Source: Planctomycetota bacterium (lineage in GTDB: Bacteria; Planctomycetota; UBA1135; JADKAF01). From it: 64,000 nt of DNA. The stretch is from the NCBI GenBank assembly GCA_016719295.1, contig JADKAF010000001.1:6510001-6574000 (forward strand), written 5' to 3'. Below are positions 34,307 to 45,200 of the stretch, in pieces. Every line of letters starts with the position of its first letter. The stretch's first letter is position 1. The notes below the pieces were generated by a model that made no database searches, was not told the origin of the DNA, and saw nothing but the letters and a program-made list of their open reading frames with translations. The position numbers were made by a program, and so were the translations under genes.

Positions 34307-36967
34307 ATGACCGACACGACGATCCGCGAGAAGTTCCGCCGGGACTACCGGCCGCCCGCCTACCGCATCGATACCGTAGCGCTCGAGTTCGAGCTCGATC
34401 CCCAGCGCACGATCGTGCGGGCGAAGCTCGCCTGCGCGCTCGCCGCTGCCGAGCCGGGGACGCCCTTCGTCCTCGACGGCGAGGAGCTGGAGCTGCTCTC
34501 GATCGCCATCGATGGCCGAGCGCTGCGCGATGGCGAGTACGTCTACGATCGCGAGGCGCGCCGCCTCACGATCCCCGCGGTGCCCCACGCGTTCACGCTG
34601 GAGACCGTGGTCGCGATCGCGCCGGAGAAGAACACGCACCTCTCGGGCCTCTACACCTCGAGCGGGAACTTCTGCACGCAGTGCGAGGCCGAGGGGTTCC
34701 GCCGCATCACCTTCTACCCCGATCGGCCCGATGTGATGGCGCGCTTCACGACGGCGCTCGTCGCCGATCCCAAGCGCTATCCCGTGTTGCTCTCGAACGG
34801 CAACCCGGTCGAGGAGCGCACGCTTCCGGACGGCCGTCGTCGCGTGGTCTGGGTCGATCCTGCCCCCAAGCCCTGCTATCTCTTTGCGCTCGTCGCCGGC
34901 GATCTGCGTTGCCACGCGGGGAGCTTCACCACGCGCTCCGGGCGGGTCGTGCGCACGGAGATCTGGGTCGAGGAGAAGAACCTCGACAAGTGCGCGCACG
35001 CGCTCCACTCGCTGCACGCCGCAATGGCGTGGGACGAGCAGCGCTTCGGGTTGGAGTACGACCTCGACATCTACATGATCGTCGCGGTCGACGACTTCAA
35101 CATGGGCGCCATGGAGAACAAGGGGCTCAACATCTTCAACTCGAAGTATGTGCTCGCCCGCCCCGACACCGCGACCGACGACGACTACGAGCACATCGAG
35201 GGCGTCGTCGCGCACGAGTACTTCCACAACTGGACCGGCAATCGCGTGACCTGTCGCGACTGGTTCCAGCTCACGCTGAAGGAAGGGCTCACGGTCTTCC
35301 GCGACCAGCTCTTCAGCGCGGATCAGGGCTCCGCGGCGGTGAAGCGGATCAGCGATGTGCGCGCGCTGCGCGCGGCGCAGTTCCCCGAGGACGACGGGCC
35401 GATGGCGCATCCCATCCGGCCGGAGTCCTACCTCGAGATGAACAACTTCTACACGGCCACCGTGTACGAGAAGGGCGCCGAGGTGATCCGCATGCTGCAC
35501 ACCCTGCTCGGCGTTCCGGGCTTCCGGCGCGGCATGGACCTCTACTTCCAGCGCCACGATGGGCACGCCGTCACCTGCGACGACTTCGTCGCGGCGATGG
35601 CGAACGCGGCCGGCCGCGACCTGGCGCAATTCCGCCGCTGGTACGCGACGCCGACGACGCCGCGGCTCGAGCTGCGCGGCAGCTACGACGCCGCGCGCCA
35701 GACCTACACGCTGCGCTGCGCGCAGTCCCTGCCGAAGCTCGAGGGCGCCGGCCAGAGCGTCGAGCCCCTGCATCTTCCGATCGCGGTGGGGCTGCTGCGA
35801 CGCGACGGCAGCGAGATCCCCTTGCGCCTGGAAGGCGAGGGTCCCGCCACGGCGGCGGCGACGACGCGCGTGCTGGAGCTCACGGAGCGCACGCAGGAGT
35901 TCCGCTTCGTCGGCGTGGATGCTCCGCCGGTGCCTTCGCTGCTGCGCGGCTTCTCCGCGCCGGTGAAGCTGGAAGCCGAGCGCTCGCGCGAGGAGATCGC
36001 GTTCCTCGCCGCGCGCGATCGCGATGCGTTCCAGCGTTGGGACGCGGGGCAGGAGCTCGCGCTCTTGGTGCTGAAGGACGCGGTCGCCCGCGCGCAGCGC
36101 GGCGAGCCGCTCGTCCTCGATGCGGCGCTGGTCGAGGCCTTCCGCGCGACGCTCGCCGATCCCGCGCTCGATCCGGCGCTGAAGGCGCTGGCGCTCGCGC
36201 TGCCCTCCGAGAGCTTGATCGGTCAGGAATACGCGACGATCGACGTCGATGCGATCCACCGCGCGCGCCACTTCGTCGTGCGCGAGCTCGCGCGCGCGCT
36301 GCGCGCGGAGCTCCGCGCGACCTACGAGGAGCTGCGACCGAGCGGCGCCTATTCGCCCGCACGTCCCGCGATCCAGCGCCGACGCCTCGCGAACACCGCG
36401 CTCCGCTATCTCGCCGCGCTGGAGGAGCCGGCCAGCACCGCCCTCGTCCACGCGCACTACGAGCGCGCCGACAACATGACCGACGCGCAGGCGGCGCTGG
36501 CGCTGCTCTGCGATCTGCCCACGAGCGAGCGGGACGCCGCCCTGGGGGACTTCCACCGCAAGTGGCGAGGCGAGCCGCTGGTCCTCGACAAGTGGTTCAC
36601 CGTGCAGGCGCTCGCGCAGGCGCCCGATGCGCTGGTGCGCGTTCAGGCACTTCGCGCGCATCCTGACTTCCGCCTCGAGAATCCGAACCGCGCGCGCTCG
36701 CTGCTGGGCGCCTTCGGCATGAGCAACCCCGCCGCGTTCCACGATGCCAGCGGTGCGGGCTATCGCCTCCTCGCCGACGCCGTGCTCGAGCTCGACGCGA
36801 AGAACCCGCAGGTCGCCTCGCGCCTCGTCTCCGCGTTCAACTCCTGGAAGCGCTACGATGCGCGACGCGCGTCCCTCCAGCAGTCCGAGCTCGCGCGCAT
36901 CGCCTCGCACTCCGGCCTCTCGCGCGACGTCCGCGAGATCGTGGGCCGCGCCCTCACGGCACAGTGA
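34307..36967 (+). CDS. pepN: aminopeptidase N (M1 family)
   Basis: 886 residues, full length for E. coli-type PepN. It removes N-terminal residues from peptides in the cytosol. GAMEN (267-271) binds the peptide N-terminus. The zinc site is HEYFH (303-307) with Glu326, in KEGLTVF. The N-terminal saddle and C-terminal helical superhelix (from about 560, ending SRDVREIVGRALTAQ) are present. Start ATG 34307 fits the family start (REKFRRDYRPPAYRID). It stands alone, with a hairpin covering its stop. Confidence 0.95.
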   Translation: MTDTTIREKFRRDYRPPAYRIDTVALEFELDPQRTIVRAKLACALAAAEPGTPFVLDGEELELLSIAIDGRALRDGEYVYDREARRLTIPAVPHAFTLETVVAIAPEKNTHLSGLYTSSGNFCTQCEAEGFRRITFYPDRPDVMARFTTALVADPKRYPVLLSNGNPVEERTLPDGRRRVVWVDPAPKPCYLFALVAGDLRCHAGSFTTRSGRVVRTEIWVEEKNLDKCAHALHSLHAAMAWDEQRFGLEYDLDIYMIVAVDDFNMGAMENKGLNIFNSKYVLARPDTATDDDYEHIEGVVAHEYFHNWTGNRVTCRDWFQLTLKEGLTVFRDQLFSADQGSAAVKRISDVRALRAAQFPEDDGPMAHPIRPESYLEMNNFYTATVYEKGAEVIRMLHTLLGVPGFRRGMDLYFQRHDGHAVTCDDFVAAMANAAGRDLAQFRRWYATPTTPRLELRGSYDAARQTYTLRCAQSLPKLEGAGQSVEPLHLPIAVGLLRRDGSEIPLRLEGEGPATAAATTRVLELTERTQEFRFVGVDAPPVPSLLRGFSAPVKLEAERSREEIAFLAARDRDAFQRWDAGQELALLVLKDAVARAQRGEPLVLDAALVEAFRATLADPALDPALKALALALPSESLIGQEYATIDVDAIHRARHFVVRELARALRAELRATYEELRPSGAYSPARPAIQRRRLANTALRYLAALEEPASTALVHAHYERADNMTDAQAALALLCDLPTSERDAALGDFHRKWRGEPLVLDKWFTVQALAQAPDALVRVQALRAHPDFRLENPNRARSLLGAFGMSNPAAFHDASGAGYRLLADAVLELDAKNPQVASRLVSAFNSWKRYDARRASLQQSELARIASHSGLSRDVREIVGRALTAQ

Positions 36968-36983
36968 AGGTGTCTAGCACCTT
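36967..36983 (+). terminator. hairpin at the pepN stop
   Basis: AAGGTG pairs with CACCTT around TCTAG, starting at the last base of the stop codon. No T-run beyond CTT. Confidence 0.45.
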
Positions 36984-37053
36984 GGCGGTGCCGTGGATGT
37001 CCGCTGGGGTGGGCGGTGCCGCTCGTAGGGGTATCGCATCCAGGAGTTCGAGC

Positions 37054-38694
37054 ATGAGAACGATGATCTCCACGGCAGCGGTGGCGCTGCTCTGCTGCGC
37101 TTGCCAAGGCCCGCGACCGCACGGGGGCGAGGCGCTGCTCTACGACGGCTACGGCGGCTACCACCGCGCGATCACGACGCGCGTGCCGGAGGCGCAGCGC
37201 TGGTTCGACCAGGGGCTGCAGCTCCTCTACGGCTACAACCACGACGAGGCGATCCGCTCGTTCGAAGAGGCCGCGCGCCTCGATCCCTCGTGCGCGATGG
37301 CGTGGTGGGGGGCTTCCTACGCGTACGGGTTGCACATCAACAACCCCGCCATGACCGAGCGCCAGAACCGCGGGGGCTACGAGAGCGCGCAGAAGGCGCT
37401 CGCCGCGCTCGACGACGAGACGCCCGTCGAGCAGGCCCTCGCGAGAGCGGTCGCGCGGCGCTACGCCTGGCCGGCGCCGACGGAGCGGCGTTCCCTCGAC
37501 GAGAGCTACGCCGCGGCGATGGAGCAGGTCTGGCGCGAGCATCCGAGCGATGCGGACGTGGGGGCGCTGTTCGCCGAGTCGCTGATGACGCTGCAGCCGT
37601 GGGATCTCTGGACGAAGGCCGGGCAGCCGAAGGGGAGAGCGCTCGACATCGTCGCCGCGCTCGAGAGCGTGCTCGCGTTCGCGCCGAGGCACCCCGGCGC
37701 GAATCACTTCTACATCCACGCGGTCGAGGCCTCGCCGGAGCCGGCGAGGGCGGTGGTCGCAGCGGATCGTCTGGGCGGCCTCGTGCCGGGCTCGGGGCAC
37801 CTTGTCCACATGCCCTCGCACATCTACACGCGCGTCGGGCGCTACCGCGATGCCGCGGAGACGAACGCGCGCGCGATCGAAGCGGACGAGGCCTACTTCG
37901 CGCGCGCTCCGAAGCCGGACTTCTACTCGCTCTACTTCGTGCACAACGTGCACTTCCTCGCCTACGCCTCGATGATGGAAGGGCGCTACGAGGCGGCGAT
38001 GGCCGCGGCGCGGAAGCTCGTCGGCGAGATCCCGCAGGAGTTCGTGAAGAGCTACGTGAGCTTCGCGGACGGATTCCTCGCGACGCCGTGGCACGTGCAG
38101 ATCCGCTTCGGGAAGTGGGAGGAGATCCTGCGCGAGCCCGCGCCCGAGGCTTGGCTCAAGCTCTCCTGCGCGCAGTGGCGCTACGCGCGCGGCGTCGCGC
38201 TCTCGGCGCTGGGGCGTACGAAGGAAGCGCGGGCGGAGCTCGCCGCGTTCCTCGCCGCCGCCGAAGCCGTGCCCTCCGACTGGACGGTGGGCAACAACAA
38301 GGCCGCGACCGTGCTCGCGCTCTGCCGCGCGATGCTCGAAGGCGAGCTCTGGTATCGCGAAGGCCAGCTCGACGAGGCCTTCGCGCGTCTACGCGAAGGC
38401 GTCGCCATCGAGGACGAGCTCGTCTACGACGAGCCTCCGGGCTGGATGCAACCGGTGCGTCACGCGCTCGGCGCGTTGCTCCTGGCCGCTGGCCGCGCCG
38501 AGGAGGCCGCGCAGGTTCATCGCGACGACCTCGAGCGCAACCCCGAGAACGGCTGGTCGCTGATCGGCCTCGCGGCAGCGCTGCGGAAACTGGATCGCGG
38601 CACCGAAGCGGACGAGATCCAGGCTCGCTTGGCGCGTGCTTGGACCCGGCCCGACGTGCAGCCGCGCTCCTCGTGCTTCTGCGAGCCTGGTTGA
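37054..38694 (+). CDS. TPR-repeat lipoprotein
   Basis: 546 residues from ATG at 37054, with AGGAG eight bases upstream. Signal ISTAAVALLCCACQG contains a lipobox-like LLCC. TPR-type helices follow (for example GLQLLYGYNHDEAIRSFEEA, RYRDAAETNARAIEADEAYF). LHINNPAMTERQNRGGY, FYIHAVEASPEPARA and VHMPSHIYTRVGRY are features of a recurring family of outer-membrane or periplasmic TPR proteins with metal-rich His and Cys (C-terminal SCFCEPG). I do not know a defined role. It lies between pepN and a membrane protein gene. Confidence 0.75.
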   Translation: MRTMISTAAVALLCCACQGPRPHGGEALLYDGYGGYHRAITTRVPEAQRWFDQGLQLLYGYNHDEAIRSFEEAARLDPSCAMAWWGASYAYGLHINNPAMTERQNRGGYESAQKALAALDDETPVEQALARAVARRYAWPAPTERRSLDESYAAAMEQVWREHPSDADVGALFAESLMTLQPWDLWTKAGQPKGRALDIVAALESVLAFAPRHPGANHFYIHAVEASPEPARAVVAADRLGGLVPGSGHLVHMPSHIYTRVGRYRDAAETNARAIEADEAYFARAPKPDFYSLYFVHNVHFLAYASMMEGRYEAAMAAARKLVGEIPQEFVKSYVSFADGFLATPWHVQIRFGKWEEILREPAPEAWLKLSCAQWRYARGVALSALGRTKEARAELAAFLAAAEAVPSDWTVGNNKAATVLALCRAMLEGELWYREGQLDEAFARLREGVAIEDELVYDEPPGWMQPVRHALGALLLAAGRAEEAAQVHRDDLERNPENGWSLIGLAAALRKLDRGTEADEIQARLARAWTRPDVQPRSSCFCEPG

Positions 38695-38759
38695 GGCACC
38701 CAGGGCCTGCTGATCCGAGAGACGCGTCGTAGCATCGATCGCGTGCCACTTCGCCGCCC

Positions 38760-40220
38760 ATGAGCACGCGTCTCGACCGCCGCGACTTCTCCTGCGCCTG
38801 CCTGCTCGGGCTCGCTTGCCTCGGCCTGTATCTCAGCACGCTGCAGTTGCGACTCTTCGGCGTGGATGCGATCGGTCTGATCGGCATCGCCGCTGGCGTG
38901 GATGCCGAGATCTACTGGCATCCGCTCTACACTCGCTGCGGGCGCCTCCTCTGTCAGCTCGCTCCGGGTGCCGATCCGGTGCAAGTGCTTCGCTCGATGT
39001 CGGCGGCGGGAGCGGCCGCTGCCGTGTCGGGGAGCTACTTGCTGTGCCGTAGCTTCGGCGCCGCGCGAGGTTCCTCCGCGCTGGCGACCGCGCTGCTCGC
39101 GGTGGCTCCGGCCTGGTGGTTCTTCGCCACGACGGTCGAGGTCTATCCGCCACACGTCGCGCTGGTCGTCTGCGGCGCGCTGCTCGTGCGCGAGGCGCCT
39201 CGGCGTGCGTCTCTCTTTCCACTCGTCTCGGGCGTGCTCGCGTATCCGCTCGTCTTCCTTTCGCACCAGACGGGCATTCTCCTGCTCCCGGGATGGGCCG
39301 CGCTGATCCTGCGCTCACAGCGCGAGCGCGGCCGTGCAACGACGCTCGTGGGGGCGCTGGCGGTGTGCGCCGCGCTGGCGCTTGCGCTGGCCACGGCGAT
39401 CGCGCTCGGCAACGCGATGCGCGGCGACGGCTTCCAGCTCGCGACTGCGAGCTCGAGCGGGACCATCGAGCGCTTCCACGTGCTCATGCCCATGCACGTG
39501 CTCCGCGAGGGCTGGTTCGGCGGTCTCGGACTGCTCGGCGTTCTCGCGCTGGGGGCGTGCTTCGCGCGCGTGGGCGTCGGCGCACGCGATCTCGAAGCGG
39601 CGCTGCTCGTGCTGCCTTCGCTGGCCTTCTTCCTCTGGTGGGGGCCCATCGAGAAGGGCGGATACTTCCTCGCGACCGCGCCCTTTCTCGCCGCCTGGGC
39701 GGCGAATCGGCTCGGCGTTCCCGAGGTCCCTCGGTTCCCCCACCCGCTGCGGTGGTGCGTTGCCGCGCTGCTCGTCGCGGTGCAGGCCGCGCTCGCTCTG
39801 AGCGGTCTCCGCGCTCACGACGATGGCCTGCACCCCGAGCGCCGCGTGATCGCCGTGCGCTCGGCGCTCCCGCGGGGAGGAGTGCTGCTCTCGGCGGACG
39901 GCGTTGCGCCGGACATCGCGATCCAGCTCCGCGATGTGCGCGAGATCTCCTTGCTGCACTTCATGCCCTACGTGCTGGAGCATCGGCCGGAGCCGCGCGT
40001 CTTCGTAGAGCAGATGATCCTGCCGAGCATCTCCGCGTTGGTCGCTTCCGAGCCCGCCGTGGCGCTCGATCTCAGCTACCGACGCCATCCGGGGGAGTTC
40101 GCGCTCGGGCTGATCTATCTGGACCGGCTCGAGGATCTGCTCGCCGAGCGTTTCCTCGTGAGGCGCGTCGAGACGCACGACTGGCCGCTGCTGCTCCTCG
40201 GCGCTCCAAGAACGCCCTGA
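38760..40220 (+). CDS. multi-pass membrane protein, possibly glycosyltransferase-like
   Basis: 486 residues. About ten hydrophobic helices are spread through residues 10-350, with a shorter soluble C-terminal half from about 360 (AVRSALPRGGVLLSADG onward). The early loops (DAEIYWHPLYTRCGRLL, FATTVEVYPPHV) recall DUF2723/GT39-type transferases that use polyprenyl-phosphate sugars, but the acidic catalytic motif is not clear. The gene follows the TPR lipoprotein by 65 bp and ends in a hairpin that contains its stop. Confidence 0.6.
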   Translation: MSTRLDRRDFSCACLLGLACLGLYLSTLQLRLFGVDAIGLIGIAAGVDAEIYWHPLYTRCGRLLCQLAPGADPVQVLRSMSAAGAAAAVSGSYLLCRSFGAARGSSALATALLAVAPAWWFFATTVEVYPPHVALVVCGALLVREAPRRASLFPLVSGVLAYPLVFLSHQTGILLLPGWAALILRSQRERGRATTLVGALAVCAALALALATAIALGNAMRGDGFQLATASSSGTIERFHVLMPMHVLREGWFGGLGLLGVLALGACFARVGVGARDLEAALLVLPSLAFFLWWGPIEKGGYFLATAPFLAAWAANRLGVPEVPRFPHPLRWCVAALLVAVQAALALSGLRAHDDGLHPERRVIAVRSALPRGGVLLSADGVAPDIAIQLRDVREISLLHFMPYVLEHRPEPRVFVEQMILPSISALVASEPAVALDLSYRRHPGEFALGLIYLDRLEDLLAERFLVRRVETHDWPLLLLGAPRTP

Positions 40221-40228
40221 GGGCGTTC
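40210..40228 (+). terminator. hairpin with the stop codon in its loop
   Basis: GAACGCCC pairs perfectly with GGGCGTTC, and the loop is exactly the TGA stop of the upstream gene. Confidence 0.45.
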
Positions 40229-40446
40229 CGGCTCCTCGGATCGGCCGTTGGCCGGTCGGAGAGGCCCTCCCAAGTCCAACGGGCTTCTACCTGCTCCGCC
40301 TACATCTGGGTCGGAGCCGCGCACCGCGCGCGATCACCCGCATCGACTCTCGCAGCGCGATCGCGGTCTTCTTGCGTACGCTCTGGCGAGCCGGGCTGGC
40401 GAGGCGATGGCGCGACCTCGCTCGAGCACACGAGAGAGAGGCGAGA

Positions 40447-40483
40447 GCTGGCGCAGGAAGAACTCCTGCGCTCCTGCGCCAGC
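40447..40483. terminator. 12-bp stem between convergent genes
   Basis: GCTGGCGCAGGA pairs perfectly with TCCTGCGCCAGC around a 13-base loop, 12 bp past the end of the minus-strand gene at 40495. The rest of 40229-40494 shows no gene. Confidence 0.55.
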
Positions 40484-40494
40484 GCCTTCACTCG

Positions 40495-42039
40495 CTACCA
40501 GATGGGGGTCGCCGTCTCGATCTGGACCTTGCCCTTCACGCTCTGCCCCTTCGTTCCGTCGGTCACCTGGATCTCGACCTTCCAATCTCCCGCGCAGATG
40601 GGCGGCGTCCAGGAGAGCGACGGGGTGCCCGATTGCGAGCCATCGTCGAAGACCATGCCTTCGGGCATCTCGCCAACGGTGTAGGTGAGCGTGTCCCCAT
40701 CGGCATCGTAGGCGCGGAGCGGGATCACGATCGCGATGCCCGTGAGCGCCTGCACTTTCTTCAGCTTCTGGAACTTGGGCTTCTGATTCTTCGCCGGATC
40801 CGTGTCGCTCTCCTTCACGTTGATCTTCCACTTCGCGACCTTTGGCTGGTTCAGGCCATCGTTGATCTCGACGGAGAACGTGAAGCTGCCGGCCGCGTTC
40901 GGAGTGCCGGAGAAGGTCGGCGGATTCGTCTGCGTGTCGAAGGTGCCCCATGCCGGGACCTCGACTGGGGTGAAGGTGAAGCTCTCGGTGCTCGTGCTCG
41001 AAACGAGCACGGGAAAGTCGACGGGATCGCCCACGTAGCAGGTCGTCGTGTAGGTGGAGATGACCGGCTTGAAGATCTTGGCGTTGTCCGAGACGGGCTG
41101 GCTCAGGGTGAGGTCGAAGCACACATAGCCGTTGCCCTGGAGGTCGCAGAGCTCGGTCGTGCTGAGGTCTCGGTAGATGCGGCCGTCGTAGCGTACCGCG
41201 AGGGGCTCGTCGCCCAACAAGACGATGCTGCGGAACTCCTTGCCGCCCTCGATGCCGTCTCCGGGATAGACGACGTAGGCGATGCCGGAGCCGCCTGGTA
41301 TGGGCATGCGGAAGACCACGCCGTCGCGGCGAATGGCCCACAGCACATTTCCGCTCGTCTCGAAGGCGAGGTCCATCCACTCTTCCTGCGGAGTGGTGGT
41401 GGGATAGTCCGCGATCAGATCGGGCGTCGAGGGGATCGTCGTGATCTGCCCCCGCCAGATCTCGCCGTCCCGGCGCAGGGCATAGAGCTGGCTGCGCGAC
41501 GGATCGACCGTGAGGGAGATGAAGCGGGTCTGCGAGCTCGTGGGCGTGCTGCCGAACGCGTAGAACTCGACACCTCCGCGATAGACCTTGCCGTCGTCGC
41601 GCAGCGACCAGAGCGCGTCGTCCGCGAACTCGAGGTCGACGTAGGTGCGCAGGTTTCCGTCATTCGGCAGGTCCGCGATGACGGCGCCTCGCTGCGTCTG
41701 TCGGCCCGAGCTCTCGAGGCAGAAGATGTTGCCGACATCGTCGGCAGCGATCTTGATCCAGCGCCCCGTACCACCGACGGCGACCGGGTTCTCGAACTCG
41801 CGCAAGCCGTTCTTCCACACCACGCCGTCGCCGCGGAGGTGGAAGAGGTCGGGTCCCACGACGGCCTGGTCCTGGAGATCGCCCCCAGCGCTGCCGTCGA
41901 ACTGATAGAGCGTGGCCTCATTCACCGTCACGCGACCGCCGCTCGCCGTGGTCACCAGGAACGGCTGCTGGCCGCACACGGGCGTGGCTAGGGACAGTCC
42001 GAGGGCGAAAGCAGAGGTGATGACGAAGGTTCTGGGCAT
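40495..42039 (-). CDS. secreted propeller and cadherin/Ig-like protein
   Basis: 514 residues. A signal peptide (TFVITSAFALGLSLATPVCG) leads to short repeated units of the kind LFHLRGDGVVWKNG, LWSLRDDGKVYRGG, LYALRRDGEIWRGQ and LWAIRRDGVVFRMP, about every 50 residues up to 300. This is a beta-propeller-like array. Two Ig/cadherin-like domains follow (FTFTPVEVPAWGTFDTQTNP; TYTVGEMPEGMVFDDGSQS). It is exported; no enzymatic residues are clear. Codon use is somewhat less GC-rich than its neighbours, which could reflect its Thr/Ser-rich content or transfer. Confidence 0.75.
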   Translation of the reverse strand: MPRTFVITSAFALGLSLATPVCGQQPFLVTTASGGRVTVNEATLYQFDGSAGGDLQDQAVVGPDLFHLRGDGVVWKNGLREFENPVAVGGTGRWIKIAADDVGNIFCLESSGRQTQRGAVIADLPNDGNLRTYVDLEFADDALWSLRDDGKVYRGGVEFYAFGSTPTSSQTRFISLTVDPSRSQLYALRRDGEIWRGQITTIPSTPDLIADYPTTTPQEEWMDLAFETSGNVLWAIRRDGVVFRMPIPGGSGIAYVVYPGDGIEGGKEFRSIVLLGDEPLAVRYDGRIYRDLSTTELCDLQGNGYVCFDLTLSQPVSDNAKIFKPVISTYTTTCYVGDPVDFPVLVSSTSTESFTFTPVEVPAWGTFDTQTNPPTFSGTPNAAGSFTFSVEINDGLNQPKVAKWKINVKESDTDPAKNQKPKFQKLKKVQALTGIAIVIPLRAYDADGDTLTYTVGEMPEGMVFDDGSQSGTPSLSWTPPICAGDWKVEIQVTDGTKGQSVKGKVQIETATPIW

Positions 42040-42209
42040 GGAGTTGCGCCGTTAAGAGCCGAGAGAGAGGGGCATTCTCCACGCCCCCTGCCTCGGACGC
42101 TACTTCGCAGTGGTGCGTAGTCTGCGTGGCCTCCGGAACGCGATCGAGCGACTCCGGCGTCCTCCTGGCGCAGCATCGTTCGCCTCGGTCTCGCCAGAGC
42201 GAACCGCTC

Positions 42210-45200
42210 TCAGCGCACGACGGAGCGCACCTGCTCCAGCAGCGCGAGCGCGTCGGCGTCGCTGCGTTGCGCCGGATCCTCGAGGAGCTTCTCGAGCTTG
42301 CGCTTCTCGGCGCGGGCTTCCTCGTGTTGGCCTAGCTGCCAGAGCGCCAGCGCGAGGAACGCGATGTCGGCGGGGCGCGCTCCGCTCTGGCGTGCCTGGC
42401 TCAAGCGCTCGGCTTGGCGCAGGACCACGACGGCTCGCGCGGGATCGCCGATGCGGTAGAGCGCGCCGCCGAGCGTGCTCAGCACCTGCGGATCGTCGTG
42501 CGCGCCGCGGCGCGCGGCTTGCGCGGCGCGCAGCGCTTCGGCGTATTCGCGTGGCGGCTGGCCGGCCTGGCGAACGATCCTCCACGAGCGCTGGTTGAGC
42601 TCGCGCGGGGAGAGCGAGCGCTCGAACGCGAGGGCCATCGCCGCGGCGCGTTGCTCGTCGTCGAGGCTCGCATCCTGACGCAGCGCATCGAGCACCTCGG
42701 CGGCGATCCCGAGCTCCGCGAAGAGCTGCTCCACGTGCGGGGCCGCCGCCGCGCGGAGCTGCTGCGCGCGCTCGCGCGCGGCGTGGCGCTCGGCGACGGA
42801 GCGCGTCTCGTGCAACAGCACCGCGCCGTCGGCGGAGCAGGAGGCGAGCTGCGTCCCGTCGGGGCTGAAGGTCACGTCGTTCACCTCGGCGCCGTGGCCT
42901 TGGAGCGTCACGAGCGCGGCGCGCGCGCCCGTGCTCCAGAGGCGCACGGTGCGATCGGCCGAGCCCGAGGCGAGCCGCGCCCCCTCTGGATCGAAGGCGA
43001 CCGCGTTCACCGCGTCATCGTGGCCGAGCAGAACGGCGACCTGCGCGCCGCTCTCGAGATCGAAGAGGCGCACCGTCTCGTCGGCTCCGCCCGAGGCGAG
43101 CAGCGGCAGATGCGGATGGAACGCGAGATCGCCGATCGCGCCGCTGTGGCCGACCAGCTCGCGCTCGACGCGGCCGGTGGCGAGATTGCGCACGAGGATC
43201 CTCCCCGCGCGATCGCCGCTCGCGAGCCAGCGGCCCTGCGGATGGAAGGCCACGGCGCTCAGCGGCTCGGCGTGATCCTCGTAGCGCGCGCGTTCGCTGC
43301 CTTCGGCGAAGTTCCAGAGGCGCAGCGTCCCGTCCCACGAGCCCGACGCCAGCAGCGTGCCGTCGGGGCTGGCGGCCAGCGCTGGGACTCCTTGGACATG
43401 CCCGTGCAGCACCTGCGTGTTCTCCGCGGTGCGCGCGTCCCAGACGCGGATCGTGCCGTCGGCGCCAGCCGTCGCGAACTGCTGCCCGCTTGCCAGATAG
43501 ACCCCTGCGATGAGGGCCTCTTCGGCGCCGCGGAGGAGCGCGCGCAGCGCTCCGGTGCGCGGATCCCAGAGCGCCGCGGAGCCGTCGAGCGAGAGCGAGA
43601 GAAGCTGCGTCCCCGCGGGCGAGAACGCGATGCCCTGCGCGCCTTTCGCATGTCCGTTCGTGCGCGTCAGCGCCTCGCAGGCATCGAGGCTCCAGAGCCG
43701 CCAAGTCGCGTCGACGCTGCAGGAGACGAGCGACTGTCCGTCGGATAGGAAGCCGACGCCGTTTACACCCTCCAGGTGTCCGAGCAGGATGCGCGGCGTG
43801 CGCTCGCCGCTCGTGGTGTTCCAGACGCGCAGCGTGCGATCGTCGGAGCCCGATGCGAGCCAGCGACCATCCGCGCTGAACGCGAGCGCGGTCACGCGAT
43901 CGACGTGGCCCTCGAGCGCGCTGCCGCGGCGCCGCGACGCGCGCAGGATCGAGCCGTTCTCGAGGCCGATCGCGAGCTCGCCCTGCGCGGAGGACGCGAG
44001 GGCCGTGATCGCCGCCGGATAGCTCTGCGTCTCCTGCAGCAGCTGACGATCGGGATGCCAGGTCAGCAGCTTCTCACCGGCCGCGGCGAAGATCGGATCC
44101 ATCGGCCCGCCGCCGAACACCGCGGTCTGGAAGGGCTCGCCGTCGTGCAGGGCGCGCGCGCGCTTGCGTCCGCTGGCGAGATCCCAGAGCGCGAGCTCGA
44201 GATCGCCGCCGGCGCTCATCAGCAGCGCGCCGTCGGGGGAGAACGCCAGCGCCGTCACGACATTGCGATGTCCTTCGAGCTCGACCGGCTGACCGCCTTC
44301 GATCGCGAAGACGCGCAGGGCACCTCGCGCGGTGCCGGCCGCGAGGCGACGCCCATCGGGGCTCCAGGCGAGCGCGCTGATCGGCTCTCCCGCGTCGGCC
44401 GCGAAACGCTGCACCACCGCTGCGCGATCCACATCGACGAGCTCGACGCCGCCGTCGGGCCCTCCGACCGCGAAGAGCCTCTCGCGCGGATGCGCCGCCA
44501 GGACGCGAGAGCCCCTCGCGAGCTCGCCGCGCTGCAGGCTCGCATCCGCGCGCAGCGCGAGATGCTGCCACTCCCAACCGCGCAGGTACGGCGGCGTCTC
44601 GTCGAGCCGTCGCCGCGCTTCGCGCACCTCGGCGTTGCGCAGCGCCGCGGCCGCGGCGGAGATCGTGGCCGCATAGCCCTGGCGCTCGGCCTCGAGCTCG
44701 CTCCGCTCGGCCGCGCGGCGTTGCTCCTCGATCAGCGCGGCGTGGCTGTTCTGCTCCCAGGCGAAGAAGAGCGCGCTGCCGACGAGCAGCAAGGACGCGG
44801 CGAGGCTCGCTCCGGCGGCCACGCGATTGCGGCCGAACCACTTCGTGAACTCGACCCAAGGGCCCACGGCATGCGCGCGTACCACGCGCCCTTCGAGATA
44901 CGCGCGCAGGTCCTCCGCGAGCTCCGCGACGTCCTGGTAGCGCTGCGCGGCATCGCGCGCCATCGCCTTCTCGCAGATCGCGACGAGCTCGGCCGGCGCT
45001 TTCGGATTCAGCTTCTGCACGCGCATCGGCGGGCCCTTCCGCAGCGCCTGCAGGACTTCCCAGGCATTCGTGCGGGCCTCGTCGGGCACATAGGGCCGTC
45101 GGCGCGTGAGCAGCTGATAGAGCAAGCCGCCGACCGAGTAGACGTCGGAGCGCCCATCGACGGCGCTCTGCTCGCGCCGCGATTGCTCGGGCGCCATGTA

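Noticed and set aside
34115..36910. 931-residue minus-strand open frame
   Set aside because: Antisense to pepN, which is complete and well supported.
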